NCBI RefSeq assembly: GCF_037975245.1
Contig: NC_092569.1
Location: 13,253,001 to 13,317,000, forward strand
Origin: Apostichopus japonicus
Taxonomy: Eukaryota > Echinodermata > Holothuroidea > Aspidochirotida > Stichopodidae
DNA: 64,000 nt
Direction of reading: 5' to 3'
Under the pieces are notes generated by a model. It saw only the letters and a list, made by a program, of their open reading frames with translations, was not told the origin of the DNA and did no database searches. Each line of letters starts with the position of its first letter. The stretch's first letter is position 1. Of the stretch, positions 24,016-41,343 are shown piece after piece. A program made the translations under genes and the position numbers.

Positions 24016-24920
24016 TCAATGTCATCACGTAACGAATAATCCTCGAGGAAGCTTAAAATCAAAGCTTCCAGTGACCATTTAAGATCACCAAACAACATGA
24101 TGAATACCTGTCAGTAAATCAGGTCGGATCTGCCTCTTACCATATAGTCGAAAATTGCATTTAAACAGTGGAAAAGAATCGAAAATGATGTTTTTTTACC
24201 TGAACGTAGAGATTGTTTCCCAGTTGTTAGCGTATAGGCTTGTACGGTACCAATCAACTGCACTGATGTATTCAGTACAATAAAACGTACGTACCCATAT
24301 AAACCGTTACATTATGCCGCTACGTACAATACGTGAGTAGCAGTAGTAGCGCGAAGAGCATAAATAGTCTGCGGGCATGAACTTAGTTTTAATAAACGCG
24401 TACACATAGTACTGCATGAATAGCAACATACTAACATGCCTGTAGCCTCGTCAGCTCATTATTATCCTGTCGTGGAACTTCATACACGTTACGTGAGGAT
24501 GAAGGTATATTCATTACACTCCTAGCCATCTTTTTACTTTTGTTTTTATCTAGTTGACCTCATTGATTTTTCGGGCAATTTCCCTTCAGTTTCGTTCGAT
24601 CTAGCAATCAGCAATAGATTTCAATGCTTTGGAATTCTAGTACTACTATAAGACACGCAGCCAGGCTTAGTGGTATGGGGAAAACACAATTTGTTTTCTC
24701 CCTATTCTATTTCATTTACATTTATGAGCATTTAAGTTAAATAATAACGCTTACATTGAAATGACTTTTTGATGACACCATCTAGGCTCTACCCCTCTTC
24801 GTGGCTGTGGGATAAATGAAGAAGACATGTAGGGGAGTGGGGTCTCCCTCCCCTCTCTAGTAGGCAAAATTGAACATTAAGACCGAAGCATATAGATTAG
24901 GTCTGTAATTTGGTCTAGTG
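24016..24920. other. Region upstream of NFYC, nothing recognised
   Basis: No frame, repeat or RNA gene stands out. A minus-strand sequence ctgttcag|GTAAAA-like near 24200 could be an alternative donor but is weak. Confidence 0.35.
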
Positions 24921-24921
24921 G

Positions 24922-26400
24922 CAACTGCTGTACTAATAAATCCTTTTGAACGTTTGTGTCAAGTAAAACACGGGAGGGGGGGGGGGGGGTGTACAACCTC
25001 TATAACACCGGGATCCTCGCCTGGAGGGGGCTTTATTTCGGATAGGGGGCCCCCAGACAAATACCCCCCAGATGATTACCCCCAGTCAAAAATCCTCGGA
25101 CGATTACCCACCGGACAATTACCCCCGGACAAATACCACCCGGACAATTCCCCCAGGACAACTACCACCCGGACAGATGCCCCCGGATAATTACCCCCGG
25201 AGGACAAAAAAGACCCCGGACAACTACCCACCCGGACAACTACCTCCTCGGACGAATACCCCTAGACAATTACCCCCCGGATAAATACCCCGGACGAATA
25301 TGCCCCTGGACATATGCCGTTAACTATAGGGGACGGATGCGATACGCAGGTCTTTTTTCGAGTTTTAGTTTCCCGCGGGCCTCAACATATACCATGGTCC
25401 CTTGGGCAACTGCGAGAGGATATTTACAATTGGGTCACGGTGCCGGTTAAACTGGCACCACTAGGGTCGTTGTGTGCCCTGGCACTTTCACCCTCCTCAC
25501 GACTTTTTAAAAAGATTAGAGTTATTCATATATAAGCCCCCAAAACTCCTGGATAGTGTTTGACAATGGACCGAGGCCCGGGGCAAGATAGATGGGGTCG
25601 GCGGTTGAAGAAGCACGAGGGGGATGGGGGGGGGCATTGGTCACTGATGGTAGTAACTATTAATTTACTATTAGTTATAGTGACACTAATCTGTATCATT
25701 ATTCTCCGAACAATTCCGGCTTATTGTGACTTACCATTATTAAGTTTTCTTCTGAGTAATTTTACTTGATGATTTGTTATGTTATGTTATGTTAGTTTTG
25801 TGTAACGCTTTATATGGCACTATTAAATATGTTTATATCAGCTAGAATAATAATCTGATATATCAGATTAAGAACATTTTCTTTCATGTCCCTAATGGCT
25901 TTCGTACTACGGGGTTCACCAGCAAAATGTCCGCCTGGTTCACGTGCTCGGGTGGGGCGGGGGGGGGGCATTTGGGCGTATTCTGGTTTAGTTCGGGTAG
26001 TAACCTGGGTGAGGTATCTGTGTCAGTGTTTTTGCGCGGGTTTAGTTTTCTCGGAGGTAATTGCCGGGAATAGGGGGTAATTGTCTTCGGGGTAATTGTC
26101 TTCGGGGGTATAAGTCCAGGGGGTAATTGTATGGGGGTATTTATCCTCGGGGGTAATTGTCCTCGGGTGTATGTCCGGGGGTAGTTGTCCCGGGGGTAGT
26201 TGTCCTCGGAGGTATTCGTCCTCGGGGGTTTTTGTTCGGGGGTTGATTTTCAGGGGGTACTTGTCTCGGGGGTATGAGTCAGTGGGGTATATGTCCGGGG
26301 GTATTTGTCCGGGGGGTAGTTGTCCGGCAACCGTGTCCCCTCCCCTTTGAAAAATGTTGTTCATATTATGGGGATTTAGACGTAAAAATGTATTTAGTAT
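24922..26400. repeat. Dispersed repeat split by the foldback element
   Basis: Left part 24922-25049 (tgtactaataaat, G-run, tgtacaacctc) and right part ~26328-26400 (tccccttt then ttgttcatattatgg) correspond in order to the uninterrupted copy at 26823-27005. Confidence 0.7.
25050..26327. mobile_element. Foldback (TU-like) element with arms of ~15-bp tandem units
   Basis: From 25050 to ~25318 the sequence is a run of ~15-bp units of the type cccccggacaattac (frames read PPDNYPPG). From ~26051 to 26327 the reverse complement, ggggtaattgtcctcg, runs toward the other end, so the two arms are inverted repeats. The ~730-bp centre has no convincing gene. Inverted arms built of short tandem units are the hallmark of foldback elements and of sea urchin TU elements (established knowledge). 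The target duplication could not be fixed. Confidence 0.8.
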
Positions 26401-26822
26401 CTGATGTAGCGCAAACTGACATGGAGGGGAGGGGAGGAGGGGGCATGTCCGCCACTGATTATTTATTGAACTCCGTCTTAGGGCAATTTTCAAACCAAAC
26501 AAATCCACAATCCTATTACATTGGGATTGGGACATTTTCACGCATGATTATGGGTTAGTACGGCTGGGCACAGTGCTGAAATTCGGTAAGATTAGGATAG
26601 ATTAGAGCGCATGTCATAATTGGAAACGAGACAGAGAATGAAATAAATATATATACACTTACCGTTACAGTATTGTCTCTCCAAATACGTAAAAGTACAA
26701 CCAGTTCAGGACCCAGCAATAGTTATGTCACGGCGTTTTGTTGTTGTTGTTTATGTCCCATCAAATAGATTATGAAAATACGAATACGAATTTGCTGGAT
26801 AATGGATCCTATAGTTAAAATG

Positions 26823-27005
26823 ATGTACTAATAAATCATTTCGAATATTTGTTTGAGGTAAACAAAAGTTGGTGGGGGGGGGGGGGGGTGAGTGTGATGT
26901 ACAACCTCCTCAACACCATGGATGCTCTCGTGATGGGTGTCTCCTCCCCCACCCCCCCCCCCTTTGAGAAATTTTGTTCATATTATGGTACAGTTAGACA
27001 TCAGC
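26823..27005. repeat. Uninterrupted copy of the dispersed repeat
   Basis: Contains tgtactaataaat, a 14-nt G-run, tgtacaacctcctcaacacc, a C-run and ttttgttcatattatgg, matching the split copy beside it. Confidence 0.7.
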
Positions 27006-27096
27006 GACCAATGCATTTACATCTAACAAGTAATTAATGAACTACTGAAAACTGACTGGGAAATGTTAGACAATCGAAAGAAGAAGCATATTTATG

Positions 27097-27140
27097 GCTA
27101 GACCGGGATTCGAACCGCGACCTGAAGATCCAAGCCCAAT
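27097..27140 (-). repeat. tRNA 3'-half-like segment, probable SINE fragment
   Basis: On the minus strand GCGGTTCGAATCCCGG, a T-arm/B-box sequence, is followed by TCTAGCCA. The 5' half of a tRNA cannot be folded upstream, so a functional tRNA gene is unlikely. Confidence 0.5.
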
Positions 27141-27369
27141 TTTGGTAATTTGGATAATATTTCCTTCAAAAGAAGGATCAATTCACGTCAAGATTTGTGT
27201 GCATGTATATGCTGTGTTTATGTATATGTGTATATAATTCGCGTATTTTCGCGTCTTACAATTTGTACGGAAGCTTACACATGCCATCACAATATATCAA
27301 AAATATTTTAGAAAATGTATTAAAATAGCGCCATCTCTATGCCATGTTTCTATATAGGCGTACATTATA

Positions 27370-27775
27370 GGGTGGCATATTCCTATTGGCGTCTATATCA
27401 ATCAATCAATCAATCAGGAAAGGTGCCAATTAGGAGCAGGAGAACAACCTTTTTACGATGTTATCAATTAGGATGTGCTTTTTGTTAAAGTGTGGCTTGG
27501 ATGTTAAAGAACATGAATGGAAGCACATGTGGTTTAAAAATGGGTAAATTGAGGCAATTTTAGATCAGTTTAGCCCTCCCAGGAGCAGCGTACGAAGATT
27601 GTTTACGACTGAGTAAAGAGGTTTGTTAACAAGTGACGAAAAGTTCCGGCTCTCGTAGCAAAAAGTCTGCACGGTCATGGTACGGAAAGTTGATGGTGCC
27701 ATGAAAGGCCAACTTGTCAGCTATCTAGTGATGGGAAACAATGGGGCTTTTAATGGGCGTATGCTACCTTAAATC
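27370..27775. repeat. Dispersed repeat copy 1, ends GGTGGCATA/TATGCTACC
   Basis: Shares gtctatatcaatca, gcagcgta, ctgagtaaagaggtttgtt, agatggtgccatga-type and tcagctatc segments, in order, with 50953-51404. The ends are short inverted repeats. Confidence 0.75.
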
Positions 27776-30482
27776 ACGACACGCAATCTTAGTATATATA
27801 GTGTAAGTCACGTATTTAATGAGTGACGTCATTATGACGAGACCTAGTGCAATCTTTATAGATAATTCCATTGAATTTCTTATAGTAGTACGGTACCTGA
27901 TTGATATCATCAGTCAAAGAATGAAACATTTGTTACAAAACCACAATCAAATATAACGTAGCTTTGTTTCGATATCAGCTATTTCAAATTCCTTCTTAAA
28001 AACATTTGTTTTTAAAGATTCCAAAAGGGTGACGTGTGGAGGGGCTGGGGAGTGGTGAATTTTCAAGTTGGATCTTCGCAGCGAAACGACACAGTCAATA
28101 ATTTCGAAGCTACAATTTGGATATCCTAGTAATAAATACAAAATATTTAAATTGTTTGTATTCTTTATTTTAACAAATTGAAGAAAACCCATCCGGAAAT
28201 TTGTCAAATTTTCGCTGGGCTGCTCTTCAACTCCCACTATATTAATATGATCCTGGTGGCCAGGATAATCGGGTTTGTAGTGTTATGCAAAGAAGCATAA
28301 CGGTCAAATTAACATCATGGCTCCTATTATCCAGTCTATAAATCAGGAAACACTGTCGATGGTGATTTGTATTGCAAATTGCAGATGTGAAAGCCTGGTA
28401 GGTGAGGGGGTGGGTGGGTTGGTTGGTTGGGGGGGGGGGTCCGTTTACTATACCTGTATCAACAAAGCAAACAATGGACCTGCTGGCCCTGTTATTAGCG
28501 GGGACTTGAGCGACAAGCCCACTGTACCATATTAGCTGTACAGGGCTTGGAGTGATATGTATTTCCCTCAACTCCATCTTTGGCAATTGTCTAATCTTTC
28601 ACAGGTAATTCTCTCAATATTAGAATGTTATACTCTCAATATAAAGATGTTTATAAACTGCAGGTATTTGAAGACTATTTCACTAAATCTTCACACAGTT
28701 TTTCCTCCCTACGTTCGGTAACTCAGCCTTGCTTAAACTAATATCGACTAAGATTCCAACAATGATCTCGGATGGTAGCAACACGTAGTACCTAGAGAAC
28801 ACCCCTCCTGTAGCCCCTTCCTCTGCTCAAGGTACCCAGAGAACACCCCTCCTGTAACCCATTCCTCATCTCGAGGTACCCAGAGAACACCCCTCCTGCC
28901 CATCCTCTTCTCAAGGTACCCAGAGAACACCCCTCCATGAAACCCTTCCTCTTCTCAAGGTACCCAGAGAACACCACTCCATGTAACCCCTTCCTCTTCT
29001 CAAGGTAACCAGAGAACCCCCCTCCTGTAACCACTTCCTCTTCTCAAGGTAACACCCCTCCTGTAACCCCTTCCTCTTCTCAAGGTCTTTACTTGGCATA
29101 CATGAAGATACGGTAGGTCACCACCACAATTCTAAGAACTGTTTTTATTGTTTCATAGGCCCTCTTTGAACTGACTCCCCCCCCCCCCCACCACCACCAG
29201 CAGAGACGTCGAGAGCTGGGTGGTCCGCCGACGGAAATATAGCAATGCACCGGGCCCCCTTTCCTGATGTCGTCATTGTCCATGAATTATATTAAACAAA
29301 ATAGAATAAATTACAATCCCAAATTTCTCTGTCACCCCCCCCCCCATTTGACCCAGGTATCGGGGTGCTTCCATCTGACCGCCCCTCCCCCACCTCATCG
29401 GATTTGAATTTAATATTATCTAAAAGCGGATGAAATATTTCAATCTTCAATATAATTGAAAACGTGGACATGGATGAAGGTCGTTTTGGGAATAATTTAT
29501 TTCACTATAATCATACATTAGCTGAATCATGATAATACTATAGGCTTATATATGGTCACAACTCTGTACTTTGTAAAATTCAGATATATTCAATCTTGTA
29601 CTGGATTGAACTATTCCAGACCCATTCTCTGACGTCATAGAATATATTGCTTTTCCCGGATAGGCACGTGATGTAAAATCACAATTCATGCCTAATTTAT
29701 GTGACAAAACCAACCGTTTTCGAGAAAAAAAAAGTTTTGATCAAATGAGACTGAGAATTCCTCATTTCGGTTTTTAATTTTTTATTCTAAAAAAATCTAA
29801 ATCATTACTTATTGATATAAAATGTGCATATGTGGCAAATGAAATATTTCGTCTAAGACAATGTTCTCATTATTTACACGAATTAAAAAGGTTATAGTAC
29901 CAAAGGACACGAATGACTTGAGAAGCAATTTTCACCAAACCGCTTGATTTGATTATGTAGAACAACCTACTCTGAAGTGTATAACAGCATATCGATAAAG
30001 TGTGTCATATATGCATATAATACATTTATTGCATAATGTTGCTGTTTATTGCGAAATTTGAGTTATCCTACGCGGTATCAAATTGTTAGTCGTCAACCAA
30101 GGTTCACCACCCGTTGACTTACATGCGTCTATCCATGTCAGGGAAGTTGGGTGTTCATTATTACGTAGTCCAAGTTTATCGCCATGTCGATGTACGGCGT
30201 TATAGTACCCACGAGGAGGTGACATTAAATATCATCAACATGGAACTTTTTAATCTTTATCACTATAGCAACAATATTTGCAAAGCAAATCGAAGAAACG
30301 AACAGCTTTGAGTGGAAACCATCAACTTGTATTCACTAATCCGAAGTTTCCTGTGATATCGCTTTTAGACTTGAAGAGATACATGAGAGGTAACGATTCC
30401 GATAACGCCACCTCGGATGGTGAACCGCGTGACATAGCTACACTAACGAGTTTAGTCCAAAATGTGATTTTATTTTCTTGTT
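27776..30482. other. Non-coding sequence apart from the 43-bp minisatellite
   Basis: AT-rich, several G/C runs (28430, 29180, 29335), no supported gene. It lies downstream of the terminal exon of the membrane-protein set B. Confidence 0.4.
28785..29095. repeat. ~43-bp minisatellite
   Basis: aaggtacccagagaacaccc followed by ctcctgtaaccccttcctcttctc, about seven variable copies. The VFSGYLEKRKG frames on the minus strand are by-products. Confidence 0.9.
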
Positions 30483-33762
<3,280 letters not shown>

Positions 33763-33769
33763 CTGAGAA

Positions 33770-36700
33770 AGAAGCAAAAACAACATACAAATAAATTAAT
33801 TTAACGTATCCATTGTGCAATATTGAATATTCAGTAAATGAACATCACATACATAAATACAAAACATGTATGAACACTTTTATGTAAATAGCAGTATCCA
33901 GGGGTTCCACCCTCATCCATAATACCACAATGAACATAGTTATATTAACTTCTGCATGTCCGGCGTTGGATTCGTTTTTAAGAGAACATGCTAAGAAATA
34001 AAGAGAGAGACAGATAAAAAAATCAAAAAAATAAAAAAACGTGGTAAAAATGTTGATCCCAATAGCCCTCATAACCATGATGCCCTTCACACACATCATT
34101 CGCTTACAATAACATTGTCTGACTACGCCATTATCATAATGTTCGTTTCATGTAACGTGTGAAGGTATAATGTCACATGACTGGTACGTTGTTAGTTGGC
34201 AAAGTTCCAAGACTATTAGTCTATTACCTTAATCACCTTCGTTGTATCAATATTTAACGATGAAAAAATAGCAACATTCTTCGGAGAGAAATGAATCTTT
34301 AATGCTTCCTGATGGGTTCTTAATATTATCCATTATTTCCTTTATTTATTTTCAATTTAAAGTCATATTTGGAACTAACTATTCTTTTCTTTTCTTTTAC
34401 TATACCCATTGGAAGCTTTGTTATAATGTTATCGGGGGCTTAGCCTGGTTAGGATCCCTGGGGATGGGGGGGGGGTAGATGAGGAACATCGAGAAACATG
34501 ATGTGTCGTATAAACCAGAGCTTTTCTGAACAATGTTTTCGTGGGTGGACAATTTCCCAAAAGGGACTATCATGACATTATCTATAAGCGGAGAACCACC
34601 GCCGGTTGGCGCGTAGCGTATAGCAAGATTTGTTTCCAAGAATGCCTCCCAGATTACCGGAAATGGCACTTCCCAGACCTTGCAAGTTGCAAAGATAGGA
34701 CACTACGTTACTTTATCAGCTCTGCTTTTTGCATTGTTTTACAAGGGTAATTGACGATATAAAAGCACGCTAGGGCATTCGGCTGATGGTATAGCCATAG
34801 CCTATATATGCTGAGGGGAATCCATATGAGAATTTAGGTGTATATTAATTGTTAGGTTTGTGTTATCATTATGTGTTTTACCTGCCCAAAATGGACCTAC
34901 TTGGGGGGGGGGGGATGAGCTGAGTGGGTGGGCCGTGTAGTGGACTTGGGGTACCGTGCCCCTCCCCCCTAGTTAGTATGTTCAAAAGACCCTGGTATAT
35001 ATGTTTATTCACAGTACATGAATATTCTGATAGTTCAAACATTGGGGCACTGATACAGAGGCTAACAATGGAACTGATAGGCCTTTGTAAAACACATAGA
35101 CATAATAAATATATTTATGAACCGTAGTTTCACATTAGACCTGCTACACTGTTACACGCAGGTTATATCTTAGGAACTCTCTCTATACGTTTATTGTTAT
35201 TCTAACAAAACTCGTCGAAACCAAAACAAAATAATACACGGTCACCCGCACAATCTCCAATCGTGCATATACATGATGATGGTTAAAATAAACTTTGTCC
35301 CTTTTAACGCCTTTCCTACAGTACGTGCCTAGAATCTTGAGGATGCACGCTCCTGACTATTGAAATGGTATCAACATTTCGCTAAAAGTAACTGAAATAG
35401 CGAATACTGTCCAGTTACTCACATTATCGTAGGCCTATACTTTCATTGAGGGAGTGGAATTCTCGGGGAGGGGGGGGGGGTGGAAGCAGGATTCAGCCTG
35501 TGCCATATGAGAACAGCATCTGGAGCCATCTGGCACCAAATTATAACCCCCCCCCCCCTTGTAAGTTTTGCAGGTTTCCACCAGCATTTAGTTGGTATAT
35601 GATCCACATTGGACGTTTTCATGGAAATCCGTTGACTTTGGAGGTCCTTGACCTCGTGGGCACCTTGATATTGGGGAACCTTAACATTGGGCCACCTTGA
35701 CAGTCTTCTAGATATGGTAACAATATAATTTAGTATATATACAATTACGACTATAATACACACGAAAGTTAAAGTGTTATCTTTCACGTTTTACAGGACC
35801 ACAAGTTAAATCGCCATAGAAACTATAGGACCACCCATATACCATTAACTTTCAGTACCCTTAGTAACAAAACAGTCCACTTAGGCTATAGTGTAATTCT
35901 ACTTTTAATAAGTTTGATTTGTAATCAAAATGACACAAGAAAGGGTCTTCTATATGATCATATACAGAAAACCCTTGATACTATTCCAGTCATGCCATGC
36001 TCTCACATGCTATAGCCATAGACTATACTCCATAGCTAGTTAAGTGCAATCATAGTACGTATAAGGCCTACAAAGTATATGTGGGATAGCTGCTGAATGA
36101 CAAACAAAATATAGTTCTATAACTTTGTCCTGTCTTTCTTACCGTTCTGCATTTCGACGTTGGCTTAGTGCACTCAAGAGTGTTCAAATCATATTGTAGG
36201 CTACCGTATAGACTGTATCAACACAACTGGTGTGTAACTTTATTGTAGTACTTATTGAAGAACAGCCATCCAAGATAGAGCCTACATGGGCACATGCTAC
36301 ATATCCCCTCGTAAACTAAACTCAAATGGTTTGAAGGTATAGCTGTATAAGTTAGGCTGCATACAACACACAGCAGCTGAGCACAACTCGGTAACTTCCT
36401 TTGAAAATCACTCAGGTATAAGATCTGCATGACCAAAGGTCAATTAACATATCATTTGTTTATAGGTACTCAGTAAAAAAAATATCCTACAGGAGCTGCA
36501 TGACTATGCATGCAAGTATACACAGTGCACGCCGCGTTAGTGAAATGACTCTCTTTGTTAAGCTACGTAACTAAGTGCAACTTTATAACTCTCTCAAAAA
36601 GTGTTTCAAACTTGCCATTGTATAACTTCCTCGTTTTAAATTGAAAGTATCCTGTTAGTGTGTAATCAGTATACGTTACAGTAATATGTATCTGTTCCCT

Positions 36701-38140
36701 TTCGAGGGGAATGGTGATGCACACCCGACGATGATCACACAGTCACAGTCCCGATGCAAGGGGACTGGGGTTGAGAGCGGATCAGTCGTTCGGTAATTTT
36801 GTTTTCGTGGCCAGGTTCTTTCCTGGGCGACTTTTCCTTAAAAAAAGTAATATGTTGACCACATTATGAATAGGTTGACTGCATGCGATCTCCTATACAC
36901 ACGTATCACCAGTCGCGTGTGCGAGCAGGGGCAGGGAATGGGGGGGGGGTGGCACCTTCCATCGCCAGTCTGGGGCAAATGGTTCAGTTGGGGGATATTT
37001 TGCATTCAGCCCGGGGAATTTTAGATCACTTCTTGGGTGTACACCCCACCCCTTCAACTACACACAACTTGAGTATTTATTAGGACAACCTTGCCCCAGA
37101 ATGCACCATAGAACAGCTAAATTAAATATAAAAAAATCTGGGGAGGGTCCACAATCCCTTCCATACATGGAGGTTGGCTTCAATGACACCATGTCGTAAG
37201 AAGTTTTCAAACAGTGTGGGTGGGGATAAAGGGGGGGGGCTGGGGCGCTTCCAAAGAAGGACTTTAGTCTTGCAGGTGCTACGATGGCACACAAGGGACA
37301 TTGGAGATAAAATAAAATAAAATATCATAAAATAGGTTGTTTGGTCCAAATGTCCACTTTTGTGTCCATTTTACTAAGAAATTTCGACCTTTCATCTTCA
37401 TATATACTTTGGTATCTTGAGGTTGCGAATATTTACCTGTACCTCACCAATTTGGACTGTTACGTCGAAAGGTCCACTCTCAAGAGACGAAATGTAAGGA
37501 GGTAAATGAAACTAAACATTGATGGCAATTCCTCACATGGTACTTTGGTTGTTTTCCAAAGATTTTAGCTGAATGCTATTGAGTACATCCCTGTAGGTAA
37601 GAGAGTATCCATGTGGGTGGGGAGGGGGCATATAAACCCATGTACCCTGTTACTATATGCATCTTTCAATAAGAAATGGGTTCATATACAGCGTTTCTTT
37701 GCAGCATTGCGGATCCTATCACAGCCAGATTCCTTCCTTGTTATTCGGTTTCTTTTTTCTTTATTTTTCTTTATTACTTTTATTTACTTATTTTTTGTTG
37801 GGGGGGGGGGTTAGGGTTTAGAAATTTATGATCAATCAAACTGTACGTTTGAGATGAAAGCTAAGATAAAGCTTGAACAAAGTGTACGGATGTCCTATTG
37901 TCTCTTTATAAGTCAGATTTTCTAAAATCAATTACCAAATATTCTAATTGACAAAACAAAAGAAGAATATAAACAAATGAATCGTTCTGTCCACCCAGTC
38001 CATGCCACATTCCCACCAATTCGCGTTTACGCCCACATTCTTATTAAGAGAGTAATAATGGCTTGTCCACCTGCACTATATTAGCAAGCAATTTGGCTAC
38101 ATATTTTGTCATGAGGTCTGTTTATAGGCAAATACGTATG
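33770..38140. other. Intronic or intergenic sequence, no supported gene
   Basis: AT-rich with frequent 8-12-nt G or C runs (34462, 34904, 35468, 35548, 36941, 37228, 37800). No exon chain or RNA gene was found. Confidence 0.4.
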
Positions 38141-38263
38141 TGTACGCTATATATATATATATATATATGTTCATGTATATGCATGTTTGCCTATTCAACA
38201 TAAATACCATACTTATATTAAATACCAGAGAGGTAGCCAGAGTGAGCTGTGAAATCCACCACC

Positions 38264-38333
38264 TCTCCACCCCACCCCACCCCACCCCACCCCACCCCAC
38301 CCCACCCCACCCCACCCACCCCACCCACCCCAC
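38264..38333. repeat. (CCCCA)n microsatellite
   Basis: About 14 units, C-rich on the plus strand and G-rich (TGGGG) on the minus strand. Quadruplex-prone, like a telomere-type G-repeat in form only. Confidence 0.95.
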
Positions 38334-39139
38334 CCGAAAACAAAAACAACAAACAAAAACAAAAACATACCATAATTAGAAGGAAGAAAATGGTTGTATC
38401 GACCTACCATCAGCTGCCCTACTCGTCGCCATACCAACTGTGATTTACGATGTAAAATTCGATCCTATCCTCATCCTATATAGATTTGCTCTGGTCATTA
38501 AGTTGCATGGTGAAAATTCAGTATGTTTTCCATGAGATTTGACAGCTCAACCCCCCCCCCCCCCCTCTCCTCGGCTCTCCCATGCCCTAAAATTCGCACC
38601 ACTGATATTTACAACCGTTCTATTCTTGTTAAGAATTCCATCCCTACGGCAAAAAAATCGACATATTTTTCAATCAATGGTATAGGTTAATGAAATTCTT
38701 GTGGCATGTTTGTATACGATACTTTATCGGATAGCCTATATCTAACAGCAAGATTCACAGGTAAACTTCGAAACGTTACCAGAGGCAAGAATTTTAAAGA
38801 CATCTAATTAAATATCTTGTCACTTAAAAAACTCTCCTTCATTATAGCTTAGGGTTACCTGTACTTATACTCTATTTAAAAAGGAGAATCAACGGTCCAT
38901 ATAATCCAACAAATTATAATAACAAAATATCAAGTCACTGTCATCATTCATTTAGCCTGATTTGTGAAAAGTTCAACGGACGAATCTAAAGCGTCACAAA
39001 ACATTTCCTTTTTTCTTGTTCTTCTCGTATCTGCATGAGTATAGATTGTGTTTTAATTTGATGGATTTTGATAGGAGTTAGAGGTGTATGAGAACTGAAT
39101 ATTAGATGGTAAAATGAAATCACAATTATAGGTAATCAA

Positions 39140-39440
39140 TGATATATGTAATGAATGAATGAACTAAATGAATGAATGACTTAATGACTTAATGAATGAA
39201 TTAATGAAGGAATTAATGGGTGAATGAGTAAAAAATATTGAGTGAATGACTGAATAAGTAACCAAATATGTCAATGAATAAGTGAATGAATGAACTATTT
39301 AATGAGTGGATGAATGAGTGAGTGAATGAATGAATGAAGGAATTAGCACATGAATCAATGAATCAATGGGTAAAAGAATGGGCGAGTGAATGAATGAATG
39401 GGTAAATGAATGATTGAGTGAGTGAATGAATAAAGAATTG
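39140..39440. repeat. Imperfect (GAAT)n array
   Basis: tgaatgaa units with gag, act and taa variants over ~300 bp. Confidence 0.85.
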
Positions 39441-40363
39441 AGTGAGTTAACGTATCAACGTACGACTGCACAGTCCAGTGACCATGAATACCTTTGCTGT
39501 GTAAGTTATGTTGAGCAGGCGAGGGTTTTCCTGAATAGTATTTGAGGTCAGGTAACCAGATCACTATATATTTTGTTAGAGGTATAATGGGAGTGACAAT
39601 CTCTCCGTCGCTTACCATGGAGGTAGCTTGGTCTCCACAGCCGTTGTAGTTTGGGGTGAAAATTTAGTTAACTCAGCCTGACGGCGACGGCGGTTCTTCG
39701 GACCCAGCGACGCAACGGAAATAATTAGATGACCATATCACAGAAGCCAAAGCTAAAGTCTCACTTGCATAAATGTTATTATGACTAGTTTTTTGTTGTT
39801 GGTATTTGCCTTTCTTCCCACCTTTTTTGGTTTCTCTTTTTTTTTTCTGTATTGTGCTTTATTCCTTATACCATGGTAACGGCGTAGAGTAGCAGCTCCA
39901 TGGTAACGGAGACAGCTCGTAAACCCCTTTGCTGCTTCAGTCCTTCAAATCACGTAGAATTTACATACGTACCATTACAGACAATTTATATTGTAAAAAG
40001 GACACAAAACCACTCTTATTTTTTTTTGTGGTTACCAAGGTCCTAGTTTAATAGTGTATTTAAGAATACCGACTAAATTATATACTAAATAACCTCTTTC
40101 AAGTTAATGTTATTTGACTGCTCACATGATGTAAGATGGCGTTAATGGTATTGCAAGGACTGACGTGGTATAAATTTACATAAACATGCAAAGTCAAACA
40201 CTTTATCATTGCTCAGTACTTGGTTTTGAATATATAAAACATTCCATGTATCAGACCTTACAGTGGCATGCACTGGTACTCGCCTATGTAGCATACTTGC
40301 ATTATATTCGTATATTCGCCCTTAAGTATTTAGACTGGTGCTTGCTGGCATTTTAGAATTCCC

Positions 40364-40484
<121 letters not shown>

Positions 40485-40627
40485 CACCTTCATGCACATA
40501 TAACGTACTTGTTCTCCCACTTACATATTGAGCCTTGAACTCGTACGCGTGACCAAGGAAAATTGTACTTTTGTTCGTACTCAAGCTGATGTAGTTATAT
40601 TTTACAGGTCTGGAGTATCACTTAATG

Positions 40628-41060
40628 ACGATTTTACATGTGGACAAAGTAACCATATAGTGACCACCGACTGAGTACTATCCATGAGTGTTTGATTGAA
40701 TGACTGTGTACTAGACTGGTATACTGAGTACACGCCGGCTCGTTTTCTAACATAGTTACCTGCATACGTATACTAGCCATTCGATGTACCCGTGCTACAT
40801 GGTTGGTATCCATTCATCTCCATGCATGGTGATCTTATATATGGACAATGTTGTCATAGTGACCACCGACTGAGTAGTATCAAGTGTTTGATTGAATGAC
40901 TGTATTATACCAGACTGGTATATACTGAGCACATACTCGTTTACTAACATAGTAACCTACATACGTACTAGCCGATGTACTGGTGCTACATGTTTGGTAT
41001 TTCCTACATCTCTATGGAGATCTTATTTATGAACAATGTTGCCACAGTGACCAAACATTG
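40628..41060. repeat. ~200-bp tandem duplication, two copies and a partial third
   Basis: gtgaccaccgactgagta at ~40658 recurs at ~40858. Both copies share gtgtttgattgaatgactgt, gactggtata and ctaacatagt segments; a third start, cagtgacca, lies near 41046. Confidence 0.85.
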
Positions 41061-41236
41061 ATTAATATGCAGCTGTGACTGACTTAATTACCGAACGCAA
41101 ATAAGAGTTGCTGGTTTATGCGACGTCCATCTTTATAGTCCTTAATATCATCTGCAATAATTATTAGTCTGTTCTTCAATATAAGAGATGACAGTACGTA
41201 ATGATACATGTGTGTATTATAATTCGCTATTTTACC

Positions 41237-41238
<2 letters not shown>

Positions 41239-41292
<54 letters not shown>

Positions 41293-41301
41293 CATATATA
41301 T

Positions 41302-41340
<39 letters not shown>
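41239..41340. repeat. (TA)n microsatellite with taca interruptions
   Basis: ta run broken by tacatatata units. Confidence 0.95.

Positions 41341-41343
<3 letters not shown>

Noticed and set aside
24918-26541. Proline-rich PPDNYPPG protein frames
   Set aside because: They lie in the inverted arms of the foldback element and appear on opposite strands in the two arms, so they reflect the repeat.
27097-27140. tRNA gene on the minus strand
   Set aside because: Only the T-arm and 3' end are tRNA-like; no D-arm or anticodon arm can be placed.
39612-39720. Minus-strand exon-like segment ending CCATG|GTAAGC, with NRRRRQAELT and TTTAVETKL
   Set aside because: The only open frame ends in phase 2, which does not fit the set B stalk exon, and the acceptor is unclear.
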